NCBI GenBank assembly: GCA_014534155.1
Contig: JACVSB010000018.1
Span: 1-14,627 of the forward strand
DNA: 14,627 nt
Source of the DNA: Thermoleophilia bacterium
GTDB lineage: Bacteria; Actinomycetota; Thermoleophilia; Gaiellales; Gaiellaceae
Direction: 5' to 3'
Shown here: positions 1-7,374 of the stretch, piece by piece
How positions within the stretch are numbered: position 1 is the stretch's first letter
Layout: every line of letters begins with the position of its first letter
Translations under genes and position numbers: made by a program
Notes under the pieces: model-generated
The model's input: the letters and a program-made list of their open reading frames with translations, nothing else
What the model was told of the DNA's origin: nothing
The model's database searches: none

Positions 1-15
1 CGGACGGCGCTCGGG

Positions 16-1989
16 TCAGCGCGGAACCTGCGAAAGATCGCCGAGCTGGCCCAGAGCGTCGCGGACGTCGGCGAGGAGGCGCAGGCGGTTCGCCCGAAGG
101 GCCGAGTCGTCGGCCATGACGAGCACCTCGTCGAAGAACCGCGCGACGGGCTCGCCGAGCTCACCTGCCGCCGCGAGAGCCGCCTCGAACTCGCCGCGCC
201 CGACGGCGCCCTCGATCCGCGGCGCGACGGCCGCCAGGGCGTCCACGAGCGCGGTTTCGGCGTCCTCGAGGAGGAGCGTCGCGTCGAGCGAGGGGGAAGC
301 CCCCTCGGCGCGCGCCGTGAGGCGCGCCGCGCGCTCGTATGCGGTGTAGGCGTCGGAGAAGGCGTCCGAGCCCGCCTCGGCGGCGAGCGTCAGCGCGAGC
401 CGCGCGACGGCGCCGAGCTCGGTCAGCGGGGCCGCGCGCGCCGCGCGTATGAACTCGACGGGGATCTCGAGCAGCGCCTCCAGCCGCTCGAGCACGAACT
501 CCCAGGCGTCGCCCGGGTCGTCGCTCACGTCCGCCCCCTGCGCGACGAGGAGGGCGAGGTCGCGCTCGAGGAGCGCGGGCAGCTCGATCTCGAGGCCTCC
601 CTCGACCGCGATCCGGCAGAGCCCGATCGCCGCGCGGCGGAGTCCGTACGGGTCCCGCGACCCGGTGGGGCGCTCGCCCAGCGCGAACGCGACCGCGAGG
701 TTGTCGGACTTGTCGGCCGCCGCGAGGACGCGCCCGGCCGCCGTGCGCGGAAGCTCGCCGCCCGCCGCGTCGGGGAGGTACTGCTCCTCGACCGCGGCGG
801 CGACGGCCTCCGGCGTGCCCACGAGGCGGGCGTAGACCCCGCCGACGAAGCCCTCGAGCTCCGGGAACTCGTGCACCATTGTCGACGCCTGGTCGGCCTT
901 GGCCAGGCGCGCCGCCTCGGTCGAGGCCTCCCCGCCGCCGAGCGCCGCGCAGAGGCTCTGCAGGCGCCGCGCCTTGTCGGCGAAGGAGCCGGCGCGCGCG
1001 TGGAAGGAGATCGACGCGAGCTGGGCCTCCATCGCCTCGATCCCGAGCTCGACGTCCCGCTCGTACGAGAACGCCGCGTCCTCCAGCCGCCCCGCGAGCA
1101 CGTTCTCGTTCCCGGCGCGGATCACGTCCTCGACGCCGCCGTTTGCGACGAAGGCGAAGCGGCCGGGCGAGAGCGGGAAGTAGCGCTGGTGGGACTGCAT
1201 CACGGTCTCGACCACCCGCAGCGGCAGCTCGAGGAAGCGATCCTCGTACGCCCCCGTGAGGACGAGCGGCCGCTCCACGAGATGCACGACCTCGGCGAGG
1301 ACGCCGCGGCGGTCGCTCCACTCGCCCAGGTCGTCGAGCGCCCGGAGGATCTCCGCTCTCCGGACGTCGGCGTCGGGCTCCACGCCGGCGTCCCTGAGGC
1401 GCTCCGCGTACTCCCCTGCGTGCGGTATCTGCACGCTCCCCGCGACGAAGCGGTGCCCGAGGGACGTACCCGCGGACGCGACCCCGGCGACCGAGAGCGG
1501 CACGGTCTCCTCGTCGAGCTTGGCGCAAAGCCAGCGGATCGGCCGCGGGAAGCGAAAGCCGCTCTCATCCCAGCGCATCGTCCTCGGAAACGAGAGCGAC
1601 CGAACGAGCGCGGGTAGGGCCTCGGCCAGGAGCTCGCGCGCGGGCCGCCCCTCGATCGTCCTCGTCGCCCAGAGGAAGCCGTCCGCGCGCTCCAGCTCCG
1701 CGACGTCGAGCCCGTTCGCACGCGCGAACCCGTGTGCGGCAGGGGTCGGCGTGCCGTCCTCGGCGAACGCGACGGCTTCGGACGGCCCTCGACGGCGCTC
1801 GACGCGGTCGTCCTCGCGCTCGGCCACGTCGTGGAGGAGGAAGGCGAGGCGACGCGGGCCGACGAAGACATTCGGCTCGCCGTCGCCTCCGACGTGGCGG
1901 CGCACGAGCTCCGGAAGCTGCCCCGCCGCCGCTTCGCACGCGGCCGCGGGCAGCTCCTCGCAGCCGATCTCAAAGAGGAGCGTGGGCAG
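16..1989 (-). CDS. glyS: Glycyl-tRNA synthetase beta subunit (CTG start)
   Basis: Beta chain of the alpha2-beta2 class II glycyl-tRNA synthetase; it binds tRNA-Gly and, with GlyQ, charges it with glycine in the cytoplasm. The 657-residue product opens with the family N-terminus ([15 protein letters not shown], residues 1-15). It carries the conserved QSHQRYFP block near residue 265, [13 protein letters not shown] near 293, a KADQ...EFPELEG block near 364-380 and RDPYGLRR near 446-452, ahead of a helical C-terminal tRNA-binding region. Length is near the family norm (about 690). The first in-frame ATG/GTG/TTG is a GTG 28 codons downstream, which would delete the conserved N-terminus. A CTG at 1989-1987 gives exactly the expected start and has GGAGG at 2000-1996 with a 6-nt spacer. 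It overlaps the end of glyQ by 20 nt, implying translational coupling and one operon. The product is certain; the CTG start is likely. Confidence 0.96.
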   Translation of the reverse strand: MPTLLFEIGCEELPAAACEAAAGQLPELVRRHVGGDGEPNVFVGPRRLAFLLHDVAEREDDRVERRRGPSEAVAFAEDGTPTPAAHGFARANGLDVAELERADGFLWATRTIEGRPARELLAEALPALVRSLSFPRTMRWDESGFRFPRPIRWLCAKLDEETVPLSVAGVASAGTSLGHRFVAGSVQIPHAGEYAERLRDAGVEPDADVRRAEILRALDDLGEWSDRRGVLAEVVHLVERPLVLTGAYEDRFLELPLRVVETVMQSHQRYFPLSPGRFAFVANGGVEDVIRAGNENVLAGRLEDAAFSYERDVELGIEAMEAQLASISFHARAGSFADKARRLQSLCAALGGGEASTEAARLAKADQASTMVHEFPELEGFVGGVYARLVGTPEAVAAAVEEQYLPDAAGGELPRTAAGRVLAAADKSDNLAVAFALGERPTGSRDPYGLRRAAIGLCRIAVEGGLEIELPALLERDLALLVAQGADVSDDPGDAWEFVLERLEALLEIPVEFIRAARAAPLTELGAVARLALTLAAEAGSDAFSDAYTAYERAARLTARAEGASPSLDATLLLEDAETALVDALAAVAPRIEGAVGRGEFEAALAAAGELGEPVARFFDEVLVMADDSALRANRLRLLADVRDALGQLGDLSQVPR

Positions 1990-2866
1990 GTGCTTCCTCC
2001 CTGCGCGCTGGGCGCTCCCTCTCCAGCTCGAGGTACGCGAGGGCGACCCGGCGCGCGAGGTTTCGCACGCGGGCGATGTACGCGGCCCGCCCGGTCACGG
2101 AGATGGCGCCGCGCGCGTCGAGCAGGTTGAAGGTGTGCGAGCACTTGAGCACCTGGTCGTACGCCGGCAGCGGCAAACCGGCCTCGAGGAGCCGCTCGCA
2201 CTCGCGCTCGTGCTCGTCGAAGCGTCGCTGCAGGAGCGGCACGTCCGCCTCCTCGAAGTTGTAGACCGAGAACTGCCGCTCGTTCTCGCGGTACACGTCG
2301 GCCCACGTGACGCCGGGCGCCCACTGGAGCTCGAACGCGGTTCGCTTGCCCTGCAGGAACATCGCCAGGCGCTCGCTCCCGTACGTGATCTCCGCGGTCA
2401 CGAGGTCGAGGTCAAGCCCGCCGAGCTGCTGGAAGTAGGTGAACTGCGTCACCTCGAGCCCGTCGATCCACACCTCCCAGCCCAGTCCCCAGGCCCCGAG
2501 CGTCGGGCCCTCCCAGTCGTCCTCGACCAGGCGGACGTCGTGGTCGAGCGGATCGATCCCCAGGGCGCGGAGCGACTGGAAGTAGACGTCGAGGACGTCG
2601 TCGGGCGCGGGCTTGAGGACGACCTGGTACTGCCAGAACTGCTGGAAGCGGTATGGGTTCTCGCCGTAGCGCCCGTCGGTCGGGCGCAGCGACGGCTCCA
2701 CGTACGCCGCCTTCCAGGGCTCCGGCCCGAGGCAGCGCAGGAAGGTGGCCGGGTTCATCGTCCCCGCGCCGACCTCAGTGTGGTACGGCTGCATGATCAC
2801 GCAGCCGTAGTCGGCCCAGAAGCGCTCCAGGCGGAGGATCGTCTCCTGGTACGTGGGGCGGCTCAC
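1970..2866 (-). CDS. glyQ: Glycyl-tRNA synthetase alpha subunit
   Basis: Catalytic alpha chain of the heterotetrameric glycyl-tRNA synthetase, forming glycyl-adenylate and transferring it to tRNA-Gly with GlyS. The 298-residue protein shows near-unbroken family sequence: [20 protein letters not shown] (about 20-39), [14 protein letters not shown] (46-59), [18 protein letters not shown] (64-81), [20 protein letters not shown] and [10 protein letters not shown]. Length fits the family. The start is GTG at 2866-2864 (protein [11 protein letters not shown]), twelve nt after the recO stop. No Shine-Dalgarno is apparent, but a TAGGAT hexamer ends 9 nt before the GTG. The last 20 nt overlap glyS. 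The split alpha/beta enzyme differs from the single-chain GlyRS of Mycobacterium and Streptomyces, which is informative if the host is an actinomycete. Confidence 0.98.
   Translation of the reverse strand: MSRPTYQETILRLERFWADYGCVIMQPYHTEVGAGTMNPATFLRCLGPEPWKAAYVEPSLRPTDGRYGENPYRFQQFWQYQVVLKPAPDDVLDVYFQSLRALGIDPLDHDVRLVEDDWEGPTLGAWGLGWEVWIDGLEVTQFTYFQQLGGLDLDLVTAEITYGSERLAMFLQGKRTAFELQWAPGVTWADVYRENERQFSVYNFEEADVPLLQRRFDEHERECERLLEAGLPLPAYDQVLKCSHTFNLLDARGAISVTGRAAYIARVRNLARRVALAYLELERERPARREEAPAHAPL
1996..2000 (-). promoter_or_regulatory. Shine-Dalgarno that decides the glyS CTG start
   Basis: GGAGG at 2000-1996 on the minus strand, inside the end of glyQ, is 6 nt upstream of the CTG at 1989. 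It is the clearest ribosome-binding site seen in the window and supports a CTG start for glyS. Confidence 0.7.
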
Positions 2867-2904
2867 GGCGGCCGCATCCTAGGCCCGGCGCGCGAGTGTG
2901 CGAA
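2866..2904 (-). promoter_or_regulatory. Putative glyQS promoter with -10 overlapping the recO stop
   Basis: TAGGAT at 2881-2876 on the minus strand begins with the TAG stop of recO and ends 9 nt before the glyQ GTG. A TTCGCA hexamer (4 of 6 to the -35 consensus) lies 17 nt further upstream at 2904-2899 inside recO. Together they would give glyQS an independent start with a leader of about 3 nt. Confidence 0.4.
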
Positions 2905-3628
2905 GACGAAAGCCGCCGTGGTACTCGTACGAGGACTCGACGACGCGGAGCGCGTCGCGACGGCCCCGGTCGCTCACTCCGGCCGCGTGCGCCGCGTCGA
3001 GCGGGCGCTCGAGGAAGAGGCGGAGACCCGTGAACCCCTCGCCGGTGACGGGAAGGGAGCCCGCCTCGCAGGCCGCGCAGACCGCCCCGCCCGCCGCAGG
3101 GGAGAACCCGACGGGCGGCGCGTCGGCACCGCAGGACGCGCACCCCGAGAGGTGCGGCAGGTAGCCCGAGAGCCAGAGGAGCTTCAGCTGGAAGGCGAGG
3201 ACGAGCGGGTCGAGCGACGGTCGTGCGGGGAGTGCCGAGGGCGCCTCGTCGAGGAGATCGAGGAAGCGGACGAGGCCGAAGAACGCCCGCTCGTTCACGT
3301 CGCCCTCGAGGAACAGCCGCAGGACGGCTTCGAGGCCGACGTGCCCGACCGCCATCCGGTAGGGGTCGACCCGGCTCGCGTCGTGCGAGCGGACGAGGTC
3401 GGCCTGCGTGACCGTGTGCAGCTCGCCGCGGCCCTCGTGCAGGACGAGCTGGACGTGGCTGAAGGGCTCGAGCCGGCCGCCGAACCTGGACGTCGTCTTG
3501 CGCGCGCCCTTCGCGATCGCGCCCACGCGTCCGCGGGCGAGCGTGAAGAGATGGAGGACGCGGTCGGCCTCGCCGTAGCGGATCGAGCGGAGGACGACCG
3601 CCTCCGTCTTCCACGAGCGGGCGGCCAC
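2879..3628 (-). CDS. recO: DNA repair protein RecO
   Basis: RecO acts with RecF/RecR to load RecA on SSB-coated single-stranded DNA during gap repair. The 249-residue product begins at GTG 3628-3626 (VAARSWKTEAVVLRS), giving the usual RecO OB-fold N-terminus (EAVVLRSIRYGEADRVLHLF, residues 10-29; GAIAKGARK near 36-44). It has the family's four-cysteine zinc site (C163, C166, C184, C187) in a helical C-terminal domain. A longer open frame runs to 4108 but antisense through grx and mutM, and that part has no RecO similarity, so I reject it. There is no Shine-Dalgarno; a TACACT hexamer ends exactly 6 nt before the GTG, so the mRNA may be leaderless. The gene is divergent from grx and followed 12 nt later by glyQ, the recO-glyQ-glyS order familiar from Firmicutes. 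Confidence 0.95.
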   Translation of the reverse strand: MAARSWKTEAVVLRSIRYGEADRVLHLFTLARGRVGAIAKGARKTTSRFGGRLEPFSHVQLVLHEGRGELHTVTQADLVRSHDASRVDPYRMAVGHVGLEAVLRLFLEGDVNERAFFGLVRFLDLLDEAPSALPARPSLDPLVLAFQLKLLWLSGYLPHLSGCASCGADAPPVGFSPAAGGAVCAACEAGSLPVTGEGFTGLRLFLERPLDAAHAAGVSDRGRRDALRVVESSYEYHGGFRLRTLARRA

Positions 3629-3640
3629 GCGGCCAGTGTA
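3626..3640 (-). promoter_or_regulatory. Putative recO -10 element (leaderless)
   Basis: TACACT occupies 3640-3635 on the minus strand and is followed by 6 nt (GGCCGC) and then the GTG start of recO. With usual -10 to +1 geometry the transcript would begin at the start codon itself. No recognisable -35 is seen and there is no Shine-Dalgarno in the 6 nt. This is a consensus match only; no transcript data are available. Confidence 0.5.
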
Positions 3641-3672
3641 GATGCGCCCCCGGTGGGGTATGCCAGCCGCAC

Positions 3673-3688
3673 TACTCTGGGGTCGATG
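3673..3688 (+). promoter_or_regulatory. Putative grx -10 element (near-leaderless)
   Basis: TACTCT at 3673-3678 on the plus strand is followed by 7 nt (GGGGTCG) and the ATG of grx, predicting a transcription start about one base before the ATG. The GGGG could alternatively be a weak Shine-Dalgarno, but it lies only 3 nt from the ATG. It lies in the 57-bp divergent spacer shared with recO, whose own -10 sits about 33 bp away on the other strand. Confidence 0.45.
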
Positions 3689-3937
3689 GCGAGGATCGAG
3701 CTCTACACGACGGCCTGGTGCGGCTACTGCGTTCGGGCGAAGGCGCTGCTCGAGCAGCGGGGGATCCCCTTCGAGGAGATCCGGGTCGACGAGGATCCCG
3801 ACTTCCGCGCGAAGCTCGAGGAGCTGACGGGTGCCTGGACCGTGCCGCAGATCGTGATCGACGGGAAGCCGATCGGAGGCTTCAGCGAGCTCTGGCAGCT
3901 CGACCGCGAGGGCGAGCTCGAGAAGCTCGCGGCGTAG
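3686..3937 (+). CDS. Glutaredoxin
   Basis: Small thiol-disulfide oxidoreductase of the GrxC/NrdH-like thioredoxin-fold group. The 83-residue protein (MARIELYTTAWCGYCVRAKA...) has the dithiol active site WCGYC at residues 11-15, the cis-proline motif TVP at 52-54 and the GG of the glutathione-binding turn at 64-65. The complete glutaredoxin fold fits the length. I chose the ATG at 3686 because it puts the first beta strand at the N-terminus; the much longer open frame that contains it (from 1256) is antisense to glyS, glyQ and recO and is a GC-rich shadow. It is divergent from recO and convergent with mutM, whose final 56 nt overlap its 3' end on the other strand. Whether it reduces ribonucleotide reductase or uses glutathione or mycothiol cannot be told from the sequence. 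Confidence 0.93.
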   Translation: MARIELYTTAWCGYCVRAKALLEQRGIPFEEIRVDEDPDFRAKLEELTGAWTVPQIVIDGKPIGGFSELWQLDREGELEKLAA

Positions 3938-4787
3938 CGTCTCCGCGTGGGGGCCGCTCCTCGGGCGCGAGGGGCTGGCACGAGGGGCAATACCACGTCG
4001 TCCGGCCGCCTGCGCGCGTCCGTGCGATGGCCCCCCCGCACCGCGCGCACGCCTCGCCCCCGCGCCCGTAGACCTGGAGCTCGAGCTGCATGCGCCCTCC
4101 GCGCCCATCCGGGTCGCGGTAGTCGCGAAGCGTCGTCCCCGCCCGCTCGATCCCCAGCTCGAGCGCCCGCCTGACCGCCTTGCGGAGCGCGGCGACCTCC
4201 GCGCGCGAGAGCTCGCCCGCGGGCCGGAGCGGGTGGATGCGCGCGCGCCAGAGCGCCTCGTCGGCGTAGATGTTCCCGACGCCGGCGACGGCGCGCTGGT
4301 CGAGCAGCGCAGCCTTGATCGGAGCGCGCCTGCCGGCGAGGCCGCGGGCGAGGGCGCCGGTCGTGAACGCCGCCTCCAGCGGCTCGCCGCCGATCCGCGC
4401 GGCGAGATACGCGTCGAGCTCGCCGGGCTCGAGCAGGAGCCAGGTGCCGAAGCGGCGGATGTCGCGGTAGGCGACCCTCGACCCGTCGTCCAGCGTGAGG
4501 AGGGCGCGCCGGTGTCGGTCCGGGACGTCGCCGGAGGCCCACTCGAAGCTTCCGGTCATGCGCAGGTGCACGAGGAGGTGGCGACCGCTTCGAAACGCGA
4601 AGACGAGGTACTTGCCGCGCCGGCGGACGTCCTCCACCGTCTCGCCCGTGAGCTCGGCCGAGACCGCCTCCGGGAGCTCCGGACGGGTGAGCCGTGCGTC
4701 GGCGATCTCGACGCGCACAAGCGTGCGCCCGGTCAGGACTGGAGCCAGCCGCGAGCGGATCGTCTCGACTTCGGGGAGCTCAGGCAC
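3882..4787 (-). CDS. mutM: Formamidopyrimidine-DNA glycosylase with basic C-terminal tail
   Basis: Bifunctional glycosylase/AP-lyase that excises 8-oxoguanine and formamidopyrimidines. The 301-residue protein has the catalytic MPELPEVE N-terminus (P2 nucleophile, E3), the conserved lysine of RRGKYL (K59), the void-filling M77 and RRF (111-113), the helix-two-turn-helix segment AVAGVGNIYADEALW (166-180) and the Cys4 zinc finger C247/C250/C267/C270 with C-x2-C-x16-C-x2-C spacing. Family members usually stop just after the final CxxCQ; here about 30 Arg/Ala/Pro-rich residues follow. The last 18-19 codons are antisense to grx. The start is GTG 4787-4785, 12 nt after the VOC gene; a TAACGT hexamer ends 9 nt before it. 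Product is certain; the role of the tail is unknown and it may be a read-through by-product of GC-rich sequence. Confidence 0.95.
   Translation of the reverse strand: MPELPEVETIRSRLAPVLTGRTLVRVEIADARLTRPELPEAVSAELTGETVEDVRRRGKYLVFAFRSGRHLLVHLRMTGSFEWASGDVPDRHRRALLTLDDGSRVAYRDIRRFGTWLLLEPGELDAYLAARIGGEPLEAAFTTGALARGLAGRRAPIKAALLDQRAVAGVGNIYADEALWRARIHPLRPAGELSRAEVAALRKAVRRALELGIERAGTTLRDYRDPDGRGGRMQLELQVYGRGGEACARCGGAIARTRAGGRTTWYCPSCQPLAPEERPPRGDATPRASRARPRGRAARAR
3912..3930. repeat. Inverted repeat at the grx/mutM convergent overlap
   Basis: GCGAGCT (3912-3918) and AGCTCGC (3924-3930) are perfect 7-bp arms around a 5-nt loop, lying in the last codons of grx and in the mutM C-terminal tail. 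It could be a U-less terminator for grx, but it lies before the mutM stop, so it cannot simply end the mutM transcript. No T-run follows. Chance occurrence in GC-rich coding sequence is possible. Confidence 0.3.
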
Positions 4788-4802
4788 CTCGCCGTTACGT
4801 TA
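4785..4802 (-). promoter_or_regulatory. Putative mutM -10 overlapping the VOC stop codon
   Basis: TAACGT at 4802-4797 on the minus strand begins with the TAA stop of the VOC gene and ends 9 nt before the mutM GTG. No good -35 is visible and no clear Shine-Dalgarno precedes the GTG (a GGCGAG abuts it too closely). The position matches the same pattern upstream of glyQ, deoB, ald and the M20 peptidase. Confidence 0.35.
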
Positions 4803-5546
4803 GGCGGCCGGGCCGGTGTCGTGCCGTGCCGTGCCCGTAGCGGCCGCAGGCGTCCGCCTCACCCTGACGACATGCGGCGTGCCGGGAAGCGAGACGTCGC
4901 GCTCCTCGCCGCCCGCGACGGTGACGTCGACGGGGTGCACCTCGGCGGGGCGCCCGGTCGGGACCCAGCCGCGCCCGCTCGGCGCGAGGATGAGCGTTCC
5001 CTGGGGGCCGCCCGCGAAGCCGAGCCGCCCCGGCACGTCCACCGTGCCGTCCCAGAGACCGATGCCAAGGTCCGCGAGAGCGTTTGCCATCGCCCGGGTG
5101 TCCTCGCCCACGAGGCCGACCTCGCAGATGCCGAGGACGTCGCCGCGCACGGGTGCTTCCGGCTCGCCCGGCGCCTCGTCGCCCAGGTCCAGGTGCGTGA
5201 TCAGCTCGACGATCGAGCCGCAGGGATCGTGGAGGTAGCAGGCGAGGGCGTTCCAGGAGCGAAACTCGAACACCGTGGCGGCGGAGAGCGGGTCGGACAG
5301 GAGCGCCGAGCGGCGCGCGAGCGCACCGTGCAGGGCGTGGAAGCGGTTGCGGGGGACGCGGAGGGCGATGTGGTAGAAAGGCCGGGCATCCTCGACGGGG
5401 TCGAACGTGAGAACCGATTCCCCCGCGAGGAAGGCCGCCCCTTCCGCCTCCCGCACCGGCGCCAATGCGAGGAGGTCGCCGTAGAAGCGCTTCAGCGCCC
5501 CTGCGTCACGAGCTTGCGCCAGGAGGCGAAGGGCGAGAACCTGCAC
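4800..5546 (-). CDS. VOC-superfamily (glyoxalase/dioxygenase-fold) protein
   Basis: A 248-residue protein that looks like two vicinal-oxygen-chelate modules in tandem: residues about 2-120 (LALRLLAQARDAGALKRFYG start; FYHIALRVP with H59; CYLHDPCGSIVELI ending at E114, matching the usual DPxG..xEL end of a VOC half-domain) and a weaker second module from about 136 to 231. H59 and E114 are plausible metal ligands. VOC members include glyoxalases, extradiol dioxygenases and antibiotic-binding proteins, so the substrate cannot be named. The start is GTG 5546-5544, two nt after the pdp stop with no -10-like hexamer or strong Shine-Dalgarno between them, so it is likely co-transcribed and translationally coupled with pdp. 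The C-terminal 15 residues look disordered. Confidence 0.8.
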   Translation of the reverse strand: MQVLALRLLAQARDAGALKRFYGDLLALAPVREAEGAAFLAGESVLTFDPVEDARPFYHIALRVPRNRFHALHGALARRSALLSDPLSAATVFEFRSWNALACYLHDPCGSIVELITHLDLGDEAPGEPEAPVRGDVLGICEVGLVGEDTRAMANALADLGIGLWDGTVDVPGRLGFAGGPQGTLILAPSGRGWVPTGRPAEVHPVDVTVAGGEERDVSLPGTPHVVRVRRTPAAATGTARHDTGPAA

Positions 5547-5548
5547 CG

Positions 5549-6847
5549 TCAGCGCAGGACGTCGAGGACGACCGGCCGCTCCGGCGGGGGCTCGTCGCCG
5601 AGCCGGAAGCAGGCGCGGAGATCGGTGAAGGCAGCGTCCGCGTCCTCGCTCGCCGGGGCGTGCACCGTCGCGAGCGGCTGCCCGGGCTCGACCAGCTCGC
5701 CGCGCTTTGCGCGGCAGACGACGCCGACCGCGTGGTCGATCTCGTCCTCCTTGACGAGCCGCCCGGCGCCGAGGCGAAGCGAGGCGAGGCCGACTCGCGT
5801 GGTCGCGATCGCCTGGACGAAGCCCGCGCGCGGTGCCGGTACCTCGCGGACGACCGGCGCGGTCGGCAGCGCGTCGACCGTGGGGTCGCCTCCCTGGGCC
5901 CGGATCCAGCGCTCGTAGGCGGCGAGCGCGGACCCGTCGCCGATCGCCTCCTCAGCGCGCCGTCGCCCGTCGTCGGAATCGACGCCGAGGTCGGAGAGGG
6001 AGAGCAGGTGTGAGGCCGCGCTCACGACGAGCGAGCGGAGGTCGGCCGGGCCGCCGCCCCGGAGCGTCTCGACGGCCTCGCGGATCTCGAGCGCGTTGCC
6101 GACGGCGTGCCCGAGCGGCTGGTCCATGTCCGTGAGCTCGCACACGACGCGTCTTCCGGCTTCGCGCCCGAGCGCGAGCATCGCCTCGGCGAGCTCGCGC
6201 GCGGCCGCGAGCGTCTTCATGAAGGCGCCGTCGCCGACCTTGACGTCGAGCACGATCGCGTCGGCCCCCGCGGCGATCTTCTTCGACATGATGCTCGCCG
6301 CGATCAGCGCCACGTTGTCCACGGTCGCCGTCACGTCGCGCAGCGCGTAGAGGCGCTTGTCGGCCGGGACGAGGTCGGCGGTCTGGCCCACGATGGCCAT
6401 CCCCACGTCGCGCACCTGGCGGACGAGCTCGTCGTGCGAGAGCTCGATCCTGAGGCCCGGGATCGACTCGAGCTTGTCCAGCGTCCCGCCCGTGTGGCCC
6501 AGCCCTCGGCCGCTCATCTTCGCGAAGGGGACGCCGCAGGCGGCCACCACGGGGCCGATGACGAGCGAGGCCTTGTCGCCGACCCCGCCCGTCGAGTGCT
6601 TGTCGACCGCCGTCCGTCCGAGCGCGGAGAGGTCGACGGTCTCCCCGCTCGCGACCATGGCCTCCGTGAGCGCGTGCGTCTCCGCCGAGGAGAGCCCACG
6701 GAAGAAGACGGCCATGAGGAATGCCGCCATCTGGTAGTCGGGGACCTCGTCGCGGACGTATGCGAGGACGAACTCGCGCAGCTCGTCCGCGCCGAGCTCC
6801 TCTCCGTCGCGCTTGCGGGCGATGAGCTCCGCCGGACGCAACGTCAT
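5549..6847 (-). CDS. pdp: Pyrimidine-nucleoside (thymidine) phosphorylase
   Basis: Phosphorolysis of uridine, deoxyuridine or thymidine to the base plus (deoxy)ribose-1-phosphate in nucleoside salvage. The 432-residue product (MTLRPAELIARKRDG...) matches the family length. It has the helical N-terminal domain, the phosphate-binding KHSTGGVGDK (83-92), the family signature SGRGLGHTGGTLDKLE (112-127), SIMSKKIAAGADAIVLDVK with GDGAFMK, and a C-terminal PYNP domain. The ATG at 6847-6845 forms a 4-nt ATGA overlap with the upstream GNAT gene; a 74-residue upstream extension in the same frame is antisense-like Arg/Gly/Pro sequence and is rejected. The symbol pdp rather than deoA is a preference for the Gram-positive form. 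It shares a transcription unit with deoB, which uses its sugar-phosphate product. Confidence 0.95.
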   Translation of the reverse strand: MTLRPAELIARKRDGEELGADELREFVLAYVRDEVPDYQMAAFLMAVFFRGLSSAETHALTEAMVASGETVDLSALGRTAVDKHSTGGVGDKASLVIGPVVAACGVPFAKMSGRGLGHTGGTLDKLESIPGLRIELSHDELVRQVRDVGMAIVGQTADLVPADKRLYALRDVTATVDNVALIAASIMSKKIAAGADAIVLDVKVGDGAFMKTLAAARELAEAMLALGREAGRRVVCELTDMDQPLGHAVGNALEIREAVETLRGGGPADLRSLVVSAASHLLSLSDLGVDSDDGRRRAEEAIGDGSALAAYERWIRAQGGDPTVDALPTAPVVREVPAPRAGFVQAIATTRVGLASLRLGAGRLVKEDEIDHAVGVVCRAKRGELVEPGQPLATVHAPASEDADAAFTDLRACFRLGDEPPPERPVVLDVLR

Positions 6848-7374
6848 CGGCGCAGGCGGAAGATCCGGACCGGCTCGCCGTCCCGGGAACGGCCGCCGCC
6901 CTCGTCCGTCATGCCCAGCTTGTCCGCAACGCGGAGCGAGGCGACGTTGCGGGGTTGCACGTAGGCCACGAGCTCGTTCGTCGCGGCACGCACGAACGCG
7001 TCCTCGCACGCGGCCCGCGCGCCTTCGGTCGCCAGCCCCCGGCCGCGCGCCGCGGGATGGAGCATCCACCCCACCTCGACCTCATCGGGCTCGATTCCCT
7101 CGAGCCCCGGCCCGGCGTAGTTCACGTCGATCGTCCCCACGATCTCCGCGCTTTCGCGCTCTTCCGCGACCCACGGCCCGAACCCGTGCCGCTCCCAGTG
7201 CTCGACCTCTTCGCGGAACTCCGCCGCGTGGTCGCGATCGGCAAACTCGCCTCCCGCCCGCACGATCTCCACGCATCGCTCGACGTCCCGGGCGCGGATC
7301 GGGCGCAGCACGAGGCGCGGTGTCTCCAGCCGGGCGTCCCGCTCCTTCACACCCGACGCTGCGACCAGATTCAC
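6844..7374 (-). CDS. GNAT-family N-acetyltransferase (RimJ/RimL-like)
   Basis: A 176-residue acetyl-CoA-dependent acetyltransferase. It shows the RimJ/RimL-type opening TPRLVLRPIRARDVE (18-32), the GTIDVNY strand (80-86), the acetyl-CoA pyrophosphate loop ARGRGLA (109-115) and the NxxSxRVxxKLGM segment (143-155). The substrate, protein N-terminus or small molecule, cannot be deduced. The start is GTG 7374-7372, forming a GTGA 4-nt overlap with the methyltransferase upstream, and its own stop forms ATGA with pdp; an alternative GTG eight codons later would break the overlap. Placed between deoB and pdp, it is probably co-expressed with nucleoside salvage, though no functional link is known to me. 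Confidence 0.88.
   Translation of the reverse strand: MNLVAASGVKERDARLETPRLVLRPIRARDVERCVEIVRAGGEFADRDHAAEFREEVEHWERHGFGPWVAEERESAEIVGTIDVNYAGPGLEGIEPDEVEVGWMLHPAARGRGLATEGARAACEDAFVRAATNELVAYVQPRNVASLRVADKLGMTDEGGGRSRDGEPVRIFRLRR

Noticed and set aside
1256..3685. Long plus-strand open frame (893 codons) leading into the glutaredoxin
   Set aside because: It is antisense to glyS, glyQ and recO, all with unmistakable conserved motifs; only the last 83 codons (from 3686) look like a protein. The rest is low-complexity Arg/Glu/Val sequence typical of stop-poor GC-rich antisense frames.
3629..4108. N-terminal extension of recO to 409 residues
   Set aside because: The extra sequence is antisense to grx and mutM and is not RecO-like; the GTG at 3628 gives the canonical N-terminus and a -10 hexamer lies just upstream.
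4233..5918. 561-codon plus-strand open frame
   Set aside because: Antisense to mutM, the VOC gene and pdp; compositionally biased with no recognisable motif.
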